Shown here: positions 1 through 8,492 of the stretch, piece by piece
Position numbering within the stretch: the stretch's first letter is position 1
Layout of the letters: each line of letters begins with the position of its first letter
Origin: CAMDWQ01 sp964497635
Lineage (GTDB): Bacteria; Omnitrophota; Gorgyraeia; 2-02-FULL-51-18
Length of the DNA stretch: 28,869 bases
Reading direction: 5' to 3'
Assembly: GCA_964497635.1 (NCBI GenBank)
Contig: CAZCDB010000013.1
Coordinates: 1 to 28,869 of the forward strand
Notes under the pieces: model-generated
The model's input: only the letters and a program-made list of their open reading frames with translations
What the model was told of the DNA's origin: nothing
Databases searched by the model: none
Position numbers and translations under genes: made by a program

Positions 1-2
1 CC

Positions 3-3000
3 CAGACGCTTGCCAATTTTGCGAAGACTTTATTGGATCATGGGATCGTCGCCGGAACACATGATGCCCGGGTCATTCAGCTTTTGAAAGCGGATCCAAA
101 ATATTCCGTTAAGATCGCTCAGACCTTTATTAAGAATGATTCTTCTCAAATTGAGGAAGCGGTCAGAAGCGGATCCGATATGATCGTCGGCGAAGAAACT
201 TTATCGATTGAGACGATCACAGCAATCCGGCGTGTTGAGAATGGTGGCCAGACCGTGATTTTAAATCAACTAACTCTCCAGCCTGAGGATACCGGAAATT
301 TTGAGAGGATTATGAAAAAAGCGACCCTCGCTCTTAAAGGTGTCGATGGAATTGTCATCAAGCCCTACTTTACTCCCCAAGACGGTATTGTTTATATCAC
401 TCCCGAAATTCTCGCATCACTTGCCCGGTCTTTTCCCGAGAAGATCCTGATGCCCGCGGGCGGTATTTTTGGGCCCAGGATCAGCGAGGTTTTACCGCTT
501 CGGTGGAAATATCCAAATATTCTACCAGCTCTGGGTTTTCAGCCTCCCAGCTCTCAGGGCGAGCAAGGCCAAGAGGAATTTCGCGTGGAAGTCAGCCGAG
601 TCAGTAGAGAGATTAAAGATATTTTTTTAAGGTTACCTCGGGGCGCCCGGTTGGCCGATAGAGTTGAAAAAAATACCAACCAAGATTCGCTGAAGATCCG
701 CAAATTACTTTCTCTTGCATGGAAATTAATAGAGAAAATTTTTAAAATTCTATTTCTATTTTTTAAAGAAAGGCCGGTAAAACTTAAAAGCAAAGAGGTC
801 CTGGAGACTGAAGCTGCAGAGGAGAGGCTGTGGAGGGAAGAGGGTGTGTATCAGGCTATTCAGGAAAGGTACCGCATTCCGGAAGAGCTGATGAAACGCT
901 TTGTGGAAGTAACACGCAATCGGACTGATTTACATGGGTTGACAGCGGTCGATGAATTACTACTAAATTATGGAATAATGATTAAGCTTGATCCAGCGGG
1001 TGCTGTGGTGTATCGAGTGCCAACGAAGAATATCCAAGTTGCCTGGATTAATGAGGAGCCCATTTTTCTTGCTTCGTTTAGTGCCGCCGCAATAGATCTT
1101 ATTTATCATCCAAGGTTATCCAAAATATTTTACTCCGGGCTTAGCACGAAAAAAATCAAAGAAAATTCTGCCAGAATGCGCTGGCAATTCGCTTGGTCAT
1201 CGCACATTATTTTATTTGATAGTACTTTTCAGCATTCTCTTGAGCTGAAGAAGACCCTGAAACGAATTTCCAAAGAAAGGATCAGCGAAGACTTGTCGTG
1301 GCCCCTTCCCAGGGCCAACAACAGTCGCCATTACCGTCTAAATCAGGCGCAGCTTGAGCAATGGGCTCGGATCATTACAAAGGGTTTTCGTGGAGAGGAT
1401 TTACAGGCAGAGAGAAATTTACTTTTGCGGCATGAGGTTCAGCATTATATTGATTTTAGATCCAGAACGCAGGCGGAATTTTTGAAGAAATTTTTGTTAT
1501 CCGAGATGTCTGCAACTTTAGCAGAACTAGCTTATGGAGGGGCGCCCCATTTTTCGTTGATTATTAGACCAAAATTGATGAGCGAGAGAAATGACCCTGG
1601 TAGCTTGGAATACGCCAATGTGATAGATACGCTTTACGCAGCAGCTCAAGAAAACGATTGGCTTAAAGAAAACATTTTATCCGATTCCATCGTTGAAAAC
1701 TTTAGTGCTCCTGAAAAGCGGACAGATGTTTTACTGGCCAAAACAGGGCAACTGTTAGGTTTGTCAGCCGGGCAACTTGTCGATCTTGCGAAGTCAACCT
1801 ATCGGAAAAAATTTGGTGTGGAGATTCCTCAGCTACAAGAGCTTTCTTTTAAATCTCTCTCGGAATCAAAAGACGAGCTGGAGCAGTACACAAAGACTTC
1901 GCTAAGAGTACGAATAGACGCATATGATTTTCCTTTACAGGCGCGGTTGGAAACTATTCGTGATTACATCCTTCGTCTAGCTCCTAAAATGTTTAAGTTT
2001 TTAGAGGCTTCGGTTGATGAGCCAGAAAGACGAAAAGAATTCAGCCGCTTTATGATGGGATTTAATCGATGGAGGAGTGGTCCTGAAGCACCCCCTTTGC
2101 AGCGACAGTGGCTTGAGTCCTTACGGTTGGTGATTCACAAGCAAATAGATCCAAATAGGGGTGAGGGCGCTCATTTAGAAGATTTAGAGGTCTTGAACGC
2201 AGAAAATGTATCGGATGAGGTTCCAACGCTTGAGAAAATGGCCTCTACGATTGACCGCGTCATCATAGAGGTTCAACAAGGTACCCGCCTAGCCTCTACT
2301 GAAGACAGTGCTTTTGCTGTCGCCGAAAGCCTGTCCCCCATTGACTGGTCTCGTTCATTACGCAGAAAAATCAACGATTCACGCGGACAACCTTTTGATG
2401 GGGCTGAGATCATCGATAAGATCCAGATTAGTGATGTGGACACGGCGGCAGACGCACATTTGTTTGTTTTGGATCCGGCCCAAGTGGAGGCAGAGAATGT
2501 TTATGAGGAGGAAGTATTGAATCGGTCTGTCTCTACCGTCCAAAGAAAAGATAATCTTGGACGTACTTTAAGTGATTGGTGGCATGTCGCGTCAGAACCT
2601 CAGAGATTGATCTTGGCCACTAATTCTCACCAAGGACTTTTACTTCAGAAAAGTACCGTTTTTATTCATAAAGGGCAGCTTGTATCCAAGTCTGGGTCTC
2701 TTGCGGGCTTCCTTGAGGGGGAGGATCCAAAGCCTATTAATGGAATGTTTTCGTTCATTATCTTTGACACTAAAAAAGCGGGCATTGTAGAGCTTGAACT
2801 GCGAGATGGGGTTGCTTATGGAATCGATGGAAAACCCATAAAACAAATACCGTTTAAAGAAGGTTTTGGTGGCGTTCCTCTTATTCGTGAAGGGATTGAA
2901 CAGCTGGGAAAAATTCGGTTCGTCCAATCACAACCTGTTCGAGAATCTGATGAACTTGGGTGGCCGGGCCAGGATCACCGCTTGGCCATGACTATCTTTG

Positions 3001-6000
3001 CCGTCACAAAAACAAACAAGATTCTGATCCTCCAAATCAAGGGTGATCCCAATGACTCGGTGAAAAAAGAACCGGCGCTTAAGCATGTGGTAAAACTTTT
3101 GCAAGAGTTAGGGCGTCAGCAGGAGGATCTTGTGGTGACAGATGCTATTATCGGAGGCACCAGCGCGGATGTGCAAGCGGTATTTGAAGATGAATATCGT
3201 TGGGCCCAAGCCCACCAGGGATCCAAGCTTCAATTGGCGATGGGGGACAGCGTGGATTCGCGCATCCGACGGCTGCCGATGGCGGTTTTGTTTCGGGAGC
3301 GTAAGAGTGGTGCGCGGCTGGCTCTAAAAACCAATACATCCCCACCTAAGCAAAAACCGCAAGATAAGGGAAAAGCGATTGAATACATCCGGACGGTGCT
3401 TAAGTCTGAGATGCCAGTTTTGTATTCAACTTACGAAAGATCTGTTGCGGATCCATCGAATCAGACGCTCCTGGATGAAGCCAGAGAGAGAGTTTACGAG
3501 ATCCAGACGGCGCATTTTCAGGTTCTTGGGCTTGGTCAAATGATCGACCGTCGGGCATCTCCCTATTTTCATGGAAGCTATCGAGAAGCTTTACAGGCCG
3601 CTTTTCCTGAACTGCATTTAGAGCTATTTGGCTTTGGGCCTGATTGGTCCACTGAAGATATGGCTATTAACTCTTCAAGATACATACTTACAAAATATAT
3701 ACCATCTTTAATCCAGCAGTACGATGCATTGGGAGATAATCCTGGGACTCAGGACGTCGCTGATTTGCAGGAGGAGGTTTATGCGCTCTCAACGGCCAGT
3801 CTCCGATTTATGGGACTAGACACAATGTTTAATAAAAAATTTGCACCGTATTTTGAAGGTAGTTACATTACGGCCTTGCAGCATATTTTTCCAAAACTCA
3901 AACTGAATCCACTGGGTTTCCAACTGGATTACTCCACTAAAGACCGGGCTTTGGAGTCTCTGAGATATGCTATTGAAAAAAATCGTCCCGACATTATTTT
4001 GGATTATAAAAATTTTAAAAGTGGTGTTAACCCATCATCCATTTCTGATCTAAAAGAAAAAATTTTATCTATCAAGTTTTCACATTTTGAGCTGTGGGGG
4101 GTCTCAAACATTACTAACAAACGCGTGGGTTATTTCAGCTCCTATATGGATGCCCTAATAGAAGCATTTCCAAAGCTTGAAATTAAGAAAAAAGAATTTG
4201 AGGATTACCGAAAAATCAACAATAGGAAAAAATTTGGCTGGAAACCAGAGTCTCAGGGAATTGCTAATATTGAGTATGCCTTCAAGAAAGAAATGCCTTC
4301 TCTTTGGAAGGCTTATCAGGAGCTTGGAGAATCTCCAAGCACGGATCAAGTCGAGAGATTGAGAAATCAGTTTTATAAGCTTGCGCCATCCCATTTCGGT
4401 GTATGGGGAATCGCAGCGGCTCTTAACAAGGTTTCGGCCCCTTATTTCGATGGACACTTTTATCGGGCAATGAATAGAGTATTTCCAAAGCTTCAGCTGG
4501 ATCCATTGGGTTTTCAATTGGATTGGTCTACGAGAAGTAGAAGTATTGCTTCCATCCAATATGTTCTTAGGCGTAAGAGACCGGATCTTGTTGACCGGTA
4601 TGAGGCGATCCATGAGAACTCACCCGCGGAGGAGCTTCAAAGACTTCGGTATGCTTTTTACCAAATAGATGCAGGCACTCTTTTGTTTTATGGGTTGTCC
4701 AGAATTACTAATAAGTCAACACTCGGAGGATTTGATTCTTATGTGGATGCGCTACGCGCGGCGTATCCAAAGCTTGATCTGAATCCACTAGGCTTTTTCT
4801 TTACATTTGCTTCAGAGACAGGATCGATTGAGTCGATCCAATTTGCGTTATCGCAGCATCGGCCGGATTTGATAGAAGGATATAAAGAATTTATCAACAC
4901 AAGAAGGGAAGATCTTAAAAAAGAGCTTCAACAAAAAATTTATAAGATTTCTGCAGGGCATATCGGGCTTTGGCATCTCCAGCAAATTTTTGACGTTTCT
5001 TATTTTAATCGCAGTCATGTGACGGCCCTCCAAAGAACATTTCCATTATTAGATCTAAATCCATTAGGATTTCAATTGGACTGGACCACAAAAGAAAAAG
5101 CGATCATTTCTATCCGCTACGTATTGTCTGAATATTTGCCGGGCCTTGTTGAGCAATATGATGCATTGCAAAGCAATTCGGATAACTCTGAAAGAGAGGC
5201 TTTAAAAGCAAAGGTATCTACAATCAAGAGATCACAGCTGATAGAATGGGGTTTAGCAAGTGCTTTTAACGAGATTGGAAGGCCTTATTTTGGCCGCGTA
5301 GAACCTCATAAAGCCTTATTAAAATTAACATTTCCTTTGTTAGATCTTCAGGATAAAGGAGCGAGGCTGGCAGAAAATGTCACTTTCATTATCAAAGCCG
5401 AAAGTGCCCAACCGGTATCGGGCCGAAGGAGATTTGCCTCGCGCTCCATGGCTGTAGGAGAAGATATTTTCACCCTGCGTGAAGATCGAAGCGGTAATTT
5501 ACATTTCTATACCCTAGGGAAGAAAATCCACACGGTGCTTAAAGCCAATCAGCAGGTTTTCGTTAAAAGCGTTGAAAATAGCCGTAAAGAGATCACCATG
5601 CCCATGTCTGAGCTCAAGATCATTCTTCAAAAAGCTTATGATATCGTCGAAAATTCTTTAAATTTTCCTGAATTGGATGATCAAAAAGTGGTGGGGATTA
5701 TCGATATCGGCGCGATGAATCCGGGCTCGCAGACATTCCAGGCTCTGACACTGCCTCTTTTGATCCAAAGGCTCAAAAAATCCCAAAACAGACCTTGGGG
5801 TAAAAATGCCCGATTTGTCATCAAGGGACCTCATAAGATTGTAGAACAGATCACATCTCAAGTGCCAGGCTATGCGGTCAGAGCCAAAGATGACTTGGAT
5901 GGAGATTTTCAGTCAGCTCCCGATATTCTGATCACTAATTCCAAAGGCATCGCCCAGTCCGGACGCCACTTTTTCTTTAGCACGCCGGAGGAAGGGGACT

Positions 6001-6284
6001 TGCTCAATCTAGGGGCTATCTTAAAAGGTGCCATCTCGACCCGTAGAATCAAAGAATTAGAAGCGGCTAACACGGACTACATGAGAATGGTGAAATTTTT
6101 GTCCGATCTGAGAGGCCAAGACGTTGACGCCCGGCAATTGGCGATCGCCATCGATAACCCAAAGGTTTTGGACGTCCAGGACATCGAAAAAGGTTTTTCA
6201 GTCCCATCTCTGACGCGTCTAGCCATCAGCGCGATCATGCAGGCATACCGCCTCGCCAAAGCCATGGCAGAACAGTCAGCGTAG
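3..6284 (+). CDS. Giant multi-module protein, 5' end outside window
   Basis: The frame is open from the first bases, so this gene starts upstream; the TTG at 33 is probably internal. Residues are numbered from that TTG (2083 residues). Visible modules: 1-203, an alpha/beta region with a PAGGI loop vaguely like part of a TIM barrel; 209-749, containing HEVQH at 467-471 and a glutamate at 491, a gluzincin-like metallopeptidase pattern; about 755-1092, resembling phosphodiester glycosidase (NAGPA/DUF2233) folds; about 1111-1772, seven degenerate repeats; 1781-2083, an unknown C-terminal region. The four boundaries each carry GARLA or GTRLA (204, 750, 1093, 1776). No membrane segment is obvious in the visible part, and an N-terminal signal would lie outside the window. 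I do not recognise the whole protein. The 83-nt gap to the next gene suggests an end of the transcription unit, but no terminator is clear. The reading frame is secure; function is unknown. Confidence 0.9.
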   Translation, partial: QTLANFAKTLLDHGIVAGTHDARVIQLLKADPKYSVKIAQTFIKNDSSQIEEAVRSGSDMIVGEETLSIETITAIRRVENGGQTVILNQLTLQPEDTGNFERIMKKATLALKGVDGIVIKPYFTPQDGIVYITPEILASLARSFPEKILMPAGGIFGPRISEVLPLRWKYPNILPALGFQPPSSQGEQGQEEFRVEVSRVSREIKDIFLRLPRGARLADRVEKNTNQDSLKIRKLLSLAWKLIEKIFKILFLFFKERPVKLKSKEVLETEAAEERLWREEGVYQAIQERYRIPEELMKRFVEVTRNRTDLHGLTAVDELLLNYGIMIKLDPAGAVVYRVPTKNIQVAWINEEPIFLASFSAAAIDLIYHPRLSKIFYSGLSTKKIKENSARMRWQFAWSSHIILFDSTFQHSLELKKTLKRISKERISEDLSWPLPRANNSRHYRLNQAQLEQWARIITKGFRGEDLQAERNLLLRHEVQHYIDFRSRTQAEFLKKFLLSEMSATLAELAYGGAPHFSLIIRPKLMSERNDPGSLEYANVIDTLYAAAQENDWLKENILSDSIVENFSAPEKRTDVLLAKTGQLLGLSAGQLVDLAKSTYRKKFGVEIPQLQELSFKSLSESKDELEQYTKTSLRVRIDAYDFPLQARLETIRDYILRLAPKMFKFLEASVDEPERRKEFSRFMMGFNRWRSGPEAPPLQRQWLESLRLVIHKQIDPNRGEGAHLEDLEVLNAENVSDEVPTLEKMASTIDRVIIEVQQGTRLASTEDSAFAVAESLSPIDWSRSLRRKINDSRGQPFDGAEIIDKIQISDVDTAADAHLFVLDPAQVEAENVYEEEVLNRSVSTVQRKDNLGRTLSDWWHVASEPQRLILATNSHQGLLLQKSTVFIHKGQLVSKSGSLAGFLEGEDPKPINGMFSFIIFDTKKAGIVELELRDGVAYGIDGKPIKQIPFKEGFGGVPLIREGIEQLGKIRFVQSQPVRESDELGWPGQDHRLAMTIFAVTKTNKILILQIKGDPNDSVKKEPALKHVVKLLQELGRQQEDLVVTDAIIGGTSADVQAVFEDEYRWAQAHQGSKLQLAMGDSVDSRIRRLPMAVLFRERKSGARLALKTNTSPPKQKPQDKGKAIEYIRTVLKSEMPVLYSTYERSVADPSNQTLLDEARERVYEIQTAHFQVLGLGQMIDRRASPYFHGSYREALQAAFPELHLELFGFGPDWSTEDMAINSSRYILTKYIPSLIQQYDALGDNPGTQDVADLQEEVYALSTASLRFMGLDTMFNKKFAPYFEGSYITALQHIFPKLKLNPLGFQLDYSTKDRALESLRYAIEKNRPDIILDYKNFKSGVNPSSISDLKEKILSIKFSHFELWGVSNITNKRVGYFSSYMDALIEAFPKLEIKKKEFEDYRKINNRKKFGWKPESQGIANIEYAFKKEMPSLWKAYQELGESPSTDQVERLRNQFYKLAPSHFGVWGIAAALNKVSAPYFDGHFYRAMNRVFPKLQLDPLGFQLDWSTRSRSIASIQYVLRRKRPDLVDRYEAIHENSPAEELQRLRYAFYQIDAGTLLFYGLSRITNKSTLGGFDSYVDALRAAYPKLDLNPLGFFFTFASETGSIESIQFALSQHRPDLIEGYKEFINTRREDLKKELQQKIYKISAGHIGLWHLQQIFDVSYFNRSHVTALQRTFPLLDLNPLGFQLDWTTKEKAIISIRYVLSEYLPGLVEQYDALQSNSDNSEREALKAKVSTIKRSQLIEWGLASAFNEIGRPYFGRVEPHKALLKLTFPLLDLQDKGARLAENVTFIIKAESAQPVSGRRRFASRSMAVGEDIFTLREDRSGNLHFYTLGKKIHTVLKANQQVFVKSVENSRKEITMPMSELKIILQKAYDIVENSLNFPELDDQKVVGIIDIGAMNPGSQTFQALTLPLLIQRLKKSQNRPWGKNARFVIKGPHKIVEQITSQVPGYAVRAKDDLDGDFQSAPDILITNSKGIAQSGRHFFFSTPEEGDLLNLGAILKGAISTRRIKELEAANTDYMRMVKFLSDLRGQDVDARQLAIAIDNPKVLDVQDIEKGFSVPSLTRLAISAIMQAYRLAKAMAEQSA
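642..656 (+). other. GARLA motif 1 in giant protein
   Basis: Encodes Gly-Ala-Arg-Leu-Ala at residues 204-208 (counted from the TTG at 33). It sits between the N-terminal alpha/beta module and the region leading to the HExxH module. It is preceded by a short basic/hydrophobic stretch (RLPR) and followed by a polar one (DRVEKN). Confidence 0.8.
1431..1505 (+). other. HExxH metallopeptidase-like site in giant protein
   Basis: Codes for HEVQH (residues 467-471) followed 20 residues later by Glu491 in an SEMSATLAEL segment. In gluzincin peptidases the HExxH histidines and a downstream glutamate bind zinc and the HExxH glutamate activates water. The arrangement fits that pattern, but no overall family was recognised, so activity is inferred. 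Confidence 0.55.
2280..2294 (+). other. GTRLA motif 2 in giant protein
   Basis: Encodes Gly-Thr-Arg-Leu-Ala at residues 750-754, a one-residue variant of GARLA. It lies between the peptidase-like module and the phosphodiester-glycosidase-like region, after EVQQ and before an acidic/serine-rich stretch. Confidence 0.65.
3309..3323 (+). other. GARLA motif 3 in giant protein
   Basis: Encodes Gly-Ala-Arg-Leu-Ala at residues 1093-1097, directly after the phosphodiester-glycosidase-like region and before the repeat array. It is preceded by RERKS and followed by a Lys/Thr/Pro-rich linker. Confidence 0.8.
3363..5348 (+). repeat. Seven degenerate ~95-residue protein repeats
   Basis: In-frame units start near 3363, 3657, 3942, 4254, 4536, 4821 and 5094 (98, 95, 104, 94, 95, 91 and 85 residues). 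Each unit runs: an AIxSIRYxL-like helix, a P-x-L-x-x-x-Y helix, a variable acidic linker, an L-x-x-x-x-Y/F helix, a W/LG segment, Y-F-x-G-S-Y-x-x-A-L, then F-P-x-L-x-L-x-P-L-G-F and a D-W-S/T-T turn. The G-S-Y-x-x-A-L core and W-[ST] turn resemble the homing-endonuclease-associated helical repeat (HNH_repeat), which suggests a nucleic-acid-binding helical array. That likeness is from memory and is tentative. Unit 3 has a Lys-rich insertion in place of the NPLGF turn. The units have diverged enough that the DNA repeats only patchily. Confidence 0.8.
5358..5372 (+). other. GARLA motif 4 in giant protein
   Basis: Encodes Gly-Ala-Arg-Leu-Ala at residues 1776-1780. It follows immediately after the last repeat (LLDLQDK precedes it) and opens the unknown C-terminal module. 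Confidence 0.8.
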
Positions 6285-6318
6285 GTTTGATTTTATCTTC
6301 GGCCGAATTATTCTTTTG

Positions 6319-6337
6319 TGCTAGATTATACCTAGCA
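6319..6337. promoter_or_regulatory. Dyad around a possible -10 element
   Basis: TGCTAG and CTAGCA form a perfect 6-bp inverted repeat around a 7-bp spacer holding a TATAC-like -10 sequence. It lies in the only gap between the giant gene and the spermidine-synthase-like gene. An operator overlapping the promoter is a reasonable reading, but no good -35 box is visible. Confidence 0.3.
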
Positions 6338-6387
6338 TAGTAAACAAAATCTTCCTTGGAGTACTTACGAAAAAGACCTTCCTTTTT

Positions 6388-7911
6388 TTGACCGTATTTT
6401 TTTGTGGGGCGGCGACGATGATCTTGGAGCTTTTGGGCTCCAGGATCATGGCTCCTTATGTGGGAACTTCTATTTTTGTTTGGACCAATCTTATCGGTGT
6501 GGTTTTAGCTTTCTTAAGCATCGGTTATCTTTGGGGAGGAAAACTGGCGGATGAGGGAGCAAAGCCAAAAGTTTTTTCTTACCTCATTCTTGCGTCTGCG
6601 GTGTGGATCAGTCTCCTGGCCCTTGTTTATGATCCCATTCTAGCGAGTATTTTATTTTTTATCCGGGATATTCGGATTGCGGCGCTGGTGGCCTCTGTTA
6701 TTCTTTTTGGAATTCCTTCTATCCTTTTGGGAATGGTGCCGCCTTATGCGGCAAAGCTAAGTCTTGTCTCGCTTCAAGAGGCGGGACAGAGTGTTGGAAG
6801 AATTTATGCGCTCTCAACCATCGGGAGTATTGCGGGGACATTCTTGACGGGTTTTTTTCTCCTTTCTTTTTTTTCCAACACCTCGATTCTCTTAGTATTA
6901 GCGGCAGTGTTAACAAGCACCTCTTTATTGGCTTCAAGATCCGGTGCCCAATTCAAAATAGTGCTTGTTCTCTTTTTGGCCAGCCTTTCTTTGACGGGGG
7001 ATGTGTCGGCGGCACTGTTTAATGGGAAAAATTTTGCGGATGTAAATACACCTTACAGCCGTGTGTGGATTTATGATTTGCCGGTGGGTGAGCCTGCCAA
7101 AATCAGGTTGATGCAAATCAACGACGAATGGAGTTCGGCACGGTTTCTAAAAAATGAGGAGTTGGCAGCGCCCTATACGCGGTATTATCGTCTGGTCAGC
7201 CATTTTGTCCCAAAGCTTCAAAAGACTCTGATGCTCGGCGGTGCCGGGTACTCCTACCCTCAAGATTTTTTAAAACGTTTTCCTGAAGGAAAGATGGACG
7301 TTGTTGAAATTGACCCAGGGGTGACCGAGCTTGCCGAGAAATATTTTGGTCTTCAAAAAGATGAAAGACTTTCGATTGTTCATGAGGATGCACGGGTTTT
7401 TCTTAATCGAAACACTAAAAAATATGATGCAATTTTTGGGGATGTATTTCGCTCTTCTTCGGTCCCGTTTCATCTGACCACCGAAGAGGCTTTGCAGAGG
7501 ATTCATGACTCGTTGGCTCAAGAGGGTGTTTTTATGATCAATTTGATTTCAAGTCTGGACGGAGAAAATAGCCGATTTCTAAAGGGGGAAGTAGCCGGAC
7601 TCAAAAAAATATTTCCACAAGTCTATATTTTTGCTACGGCGGATTCTAAAGACGCACAGAGAGTTCAAAACTTGATGATTGTTGCGATCAAGTCTAAGAA
7701 AATTCCTTCCTGGAGGAGTCAGGATCCTGAGTTGGATCGTTATTTAAAACAAAGATGTGAGAGTTTCGATTTTCAAGGTGCACCAATATTTACAGATCAA
7801 TTTGCCCCGGTGGAGTATTATTCTTTAGGAATTTTAAAAGAGGTTGGTCCCAGGAAAAATCCGCACACGGTTTATTGGAATGCCAAGTTAACGGAAACAA
7901 AGGAGGCGTGA
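6388..7911 (+). CDS. Membrane-bound spermidine-synthase-like protein
   Basis: The N-terminal part (about residues 1-205) is a series of hydrophobic helices starting with an ILELLGSRIMAPYVG segment. The C-terminal part is a Rossmann methyltransferase-like domain with LGGAGYS near residue 283, VVEIDPGV (Glu307, Asp309) and a DAIFGDVF motif followed by HLTTEEAL. This is the layout of fused MFS/spermidine synthase proteins, in which the SAM-type nucleotide site binds decarboxylated S-adenosylmethionine in true aminopropyltransferases; the real substrate here is unknown. The start is uncertain. TTG at 6388 has no good ribosome binding site and cuts into the first helix. GGAG at 6358-6361 is ideally placed for an in-frame ACG at 6367, giving seven more residues. 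The stop overlaps the next ATG by one base, so the two genes are probably co-translated. Confidence 0.85.
   Translation: MTVFFCGAATMILELLGSRIMAPYVGTSIFVWTNLIGVVLAFLSIGYLWGGKLADEGAKPKVFSYLILASAVWISLLALVYDPILASILFFIRDIRIAALVASVILFGIPSILLGMVPPYAAKLSLVSLQEAGQSVGRIYALSTIGSIAGTFLTGFFLLSFFSNTSILLVLAAVLTSTSLLASRSGAQFKIVLVLFLASLSLTGDVSAALFNGKNFADVNTPYSRVWIYDLPVGEPAKIRLMQINDEWSSARFLKNEELAAPYTRYYRLVSHFVPKLQKTLMLGGAGYSYPQDFLKRFPEGKMDVVEIDPGVTELAEKYFGLQKDERLSIVHEDARVFLNRNTKKYDAIFGDVFRSSSVPFHLTTEEALQRIHDSLAQEGVFMINLISSLDGENSRFLKGEVAGLKKIFPQVYIFATADSKDAQRVQNLMIVAIKSKKIPSWRSQDPELDRYLKQRCESFDFQGAPIFTDQFAPVEYYSLGILKEVGPRKNPHTVYWNAKLTETKEA
7901..7906 (+). promoter_or_regulatory. Strong ribosome binding site for SYLF gene
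   Basis: A perfect AGGAGG lies 4 bases before the ATG at 7911 and inside the end of the preceding gene. It fixes the start there rather than at the longer upstream open frame. Confidence 0.8.
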
Positions 7912-8471
7912 TGACAAAGAACCTTAGAAATAGAATTGCAAGTGTTTTGGTCGGATTTTCTTTTGTGACCTGTTTTTTTGCGGCGGAAGCTCAAGCAGCC
8001 AGTAAGTACGAGATTGATGCCGGTGTGGAAGCGACTTTGGAGAGATTTTATAGCGAAGTCAGCTCCGGGAAGAAGCTGGTGCGTGATGCGAAGGGGGTTT
8101 TGGTGTTTCCTGCGGTGTTTAAGGCCGGGATTGGCATCGGGGGCGAATATGGGGAAGGGGCACTTCGGGTGAAGGGAAAGACCGTAGACTACTACAGCAC
8201 CGCCGCGGCGTCGGTTGGTTTCCAGCTGGGCGCTCAGAAAAAATCTATTATCGTTATTTTTATGCAGAATGATGCGCTAAGTAAATTTCGCTCAAGCTCC
8301 GGTTGGAAAGCCGGTGTGGACGCCTCGGTGGCTGTCGTGACGGTTGGCGCGGGTGGGGAGATGGATACGACAAAACTTAAAGAACCCATTCTAGGATTTA
8401 TTTTTGGTCAGGCAGGACTAATGTACAACCTCACACTTGAAGGGGCAAAGTTTACAAAGCTAAATAAATAA
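7911..8471 (+). CDS. Exported SYLF (Ysc84-like) domain protein
   Basis: A 186-residue protein. Residues 1-29 form a signal peptide (basic MTKNLRNR, hydrophobic core, AEAQA cleavage region). The rest matches the SYLF/Ysc84 lipid-binding domain: a helical start with ATLERFYSEV, a KGVLVFPAVFKAGIGIGGEYGEG strand region (seen in the family as a Gly-rich beta segment), YYSTAAASVGFQLGAQ and SIIVIFM. The family binds membranes or phosphoinositides in eukaryotes; bacterial members are periplasmic or outer-membrane associated with poorly known roles. The ATG at 7911 is preferred because of the AGGAGG at 7901 and because it begins the signal peptide. It follows the spermidine-synthase-like gene with a TGATG stop/start overlap. 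Confidence 0.88.
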   Translation: MTKNLRNRIASVLVGFSFVTCFFAAEAQAASKYEIDAGVEATLERFYSEVSSGKKLVRDAKGVLVFPAVFKAGIGIGGEYGEGALRVKGKTVDYYSTAAASVGFQLGAQKKSIIVIFMQNDALSKFRSSSGWKAGVDASVAVVTVGAGGEMDTTKLKEPILGFIFGQAGLMYNLTLEGAKFTKLNK

Positions 8472-8492
8472 TAGATCGAAACCGTCTCTATC

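Noticed and set aside
33..35. TTG as the true start of the giant gene
   Set aside because: The frame is open to the window edge with protein-like sequence before it and no ribosome binding site, so the gene is treated as truncated by the window.
4155..4613. Open frame of 152 codons on the minus strand
   Set aside because: It lies wholly inside the repeat array of the giant gene on the opposite strand, and its product has no recognisable pattern.
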